The notes beneath the pieces are model-generated. The model saw only the letters and a program-made list of their open reading frames with translations, was not told the DNA's origin and searched no databases. From Spirochaetes bacterium GWE1_32_154 (lineage in GTDB: Bacteria; Spirochaetota; GWE2-31-10), in the NCBI GenBank assembly GCA_001829315.1, contig MIAY01000025.1, positions 928 through 64,927 of the forward strand: a stretch of 64,000 bases of DNA. Direction: 5' to 3'. Below are positions 63,435 to 64,000 of this stretch, piece by piece. A program made the translations under genes and the position numbers. The first letter of the stretch is position 1, and every line of letters starts with the position of its first letter.

Positions 63435-64000
63435 TTGAAAAAGGTTTTTGATGTAATAATTATTGGAACAGGAATTTCCGGTTTATCTAATGCAATTTAT
63501 CTTAAAGAAATGGGTATGGATACTCTTGTCATTACCAAAAATGATGAAATTTCAGAAAGTAACACCTATTATGCTCAAGGCGGGATTATTGCTAAGAAAG
63601 AAGATGATACTGCTTCTTCACTGTCTAAAGATATTCTCAATGCAGGGTGTTATTACAATAATTTATCGGCTGTGAAACATTTTTCAGAAACCGGCCCGGG
63701 GCTGGTGTTTGATTTTTTGATAGATAAAATCGGTGTTAATTTCAGTAAAGATGAAAATAACAAAATTGATTATACCGAAGAGGCTGCACATTCAAATAGA
63801 AGAATTGTTCATTATGAAGATCATACCGGTGATAAAATCATTGAAGATCTAATTGCGTATGCTAAGAAAATCGGTGTCTCAATTCTCAATTCACATACGG
63901 CAATCGACTTAATTACTAATAATCACCATTCAAAAGACTGTCAGGAATTATATAAAAAACGGGAAGTTATGGGGGTGTATGTTCTTAATAATCTTGAGTC
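63435..64000 (+). CDS. nadB: L-aspartate oxidase (partial, runs off the window)
   Basis: Starts at TTG 63435, nine nt after AGGAG, and remains open to the window end (188 codons). FAD Rossmann motif FDVIIIGTGISGLSNAIYL at the N-terminus, then the NadB signature NTYYAQGGIIAKKEDD and FSETGPGLVFDFLID. NadB oxidises L-aspartate to iminoaspartate, which NadA turns into quinolinate for NadC. Anaerobes can use fumarate as the electron acceptor. Forms an operon with nadC. Confidence 0.93.
   Translation, partial: MKKVFDVIIIGTGISGLSNAIYLKEMGMDTLVITKNDEISESNTYYAQGGIIAKKEDDTASSLSKDILNAGCYYNNLSAVKHFSETGPGLVFDFLIDKIGVNFSKDENNKIDYTEEAAHSNRRIVHYEDHTGDKIIEDLIAYAKKIGVSILNSHTAIDLITNNHHSKDCQELYKKREVMGVYVLNNLE

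Overview
The window is AT-rich, densely coded DNA, probably from an anaerobic, motile, Gram-negative bacterium with many lipoproteins. The evidence is an oxygen-sensitive trimeric [FeFe] hydrogenase, a B12-dependent (class II) ribonucleotide reductase, a chemoreceptor, several predicted lipoproteins with short SC-type lipoboxes, a predicted outer-membrane barrel and a large number of sensor and c-di-GMP proteins. The overall style (very acidic cytoplasmic protein, TPR/GGDEF proteins, SpoIIE/STAS modules) fits Spirochaetota, but no rRNA or unique marker is present, so this placement is an inference.

Layout. 1-2446: a partial minus-strand gene with an 18-bp tandem repeat and a 724-residue Asp/Glu-rich protein. 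2895-7075: hydCBA operon. 7186-14626: c-di-GMP and phosphorelay block (TPR-GGDEF protein, receiver-PilZ protein, then a convergent receiver and histidine kinase). 14952-28363: housekeeping and envelope genes (DTW-domain tRNA enzyme, hisD-recO, lytic transglycosylase, a 1166-residue lipoprotein, tex, tRNA-Arg(CCU), rlmN) plus an unrecognised 467-residue protein. 28508-38797: chemoreceptor followed by a minus-strand signalling run (binding lipoprotein, hybrid kinase, receiver-GGDEF, methyltransferase, SpoIIE phosphatase, anti-sigma-type ATPase, STAS). 38971-50410: nrdJ, an Rpn-family nuclease with a tandem repeat, a NarX/NarL-like pair next to two paralogous secreted Gly-rich coiled-coil proteins and a barrel protein, a PAS kinase and arsC. 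50477-64000: GH31 glycosidase/PLP sulfur enzyme pair, hicAB, lipoproteins, a transposase remnant, a beta-helix lipoprotein, a HAD enzyme, a DUF1703-type ATPase/nuclease, rsmI, nadC and the start of nadB.

Three patterns cut across the annotation. First, five genes (and one orphan site) have a near-consensus -35/-10 promoter whose -10 box ends 6 or 7 nt before the ATG, with no ribosome-binding site, so they are predicted to be leaderless; two of the longer apparent ORFs begin at a TTG that is really the -35 box. Second, an imperfect hairpin repeat of about 50 bp, with a longer composite form of about 120-160 bp, is scattered through intergenic spaces. Third, most other genes have clear AGGAG-type sites, which allowed several starts to be moved downstream of the longest ORF.
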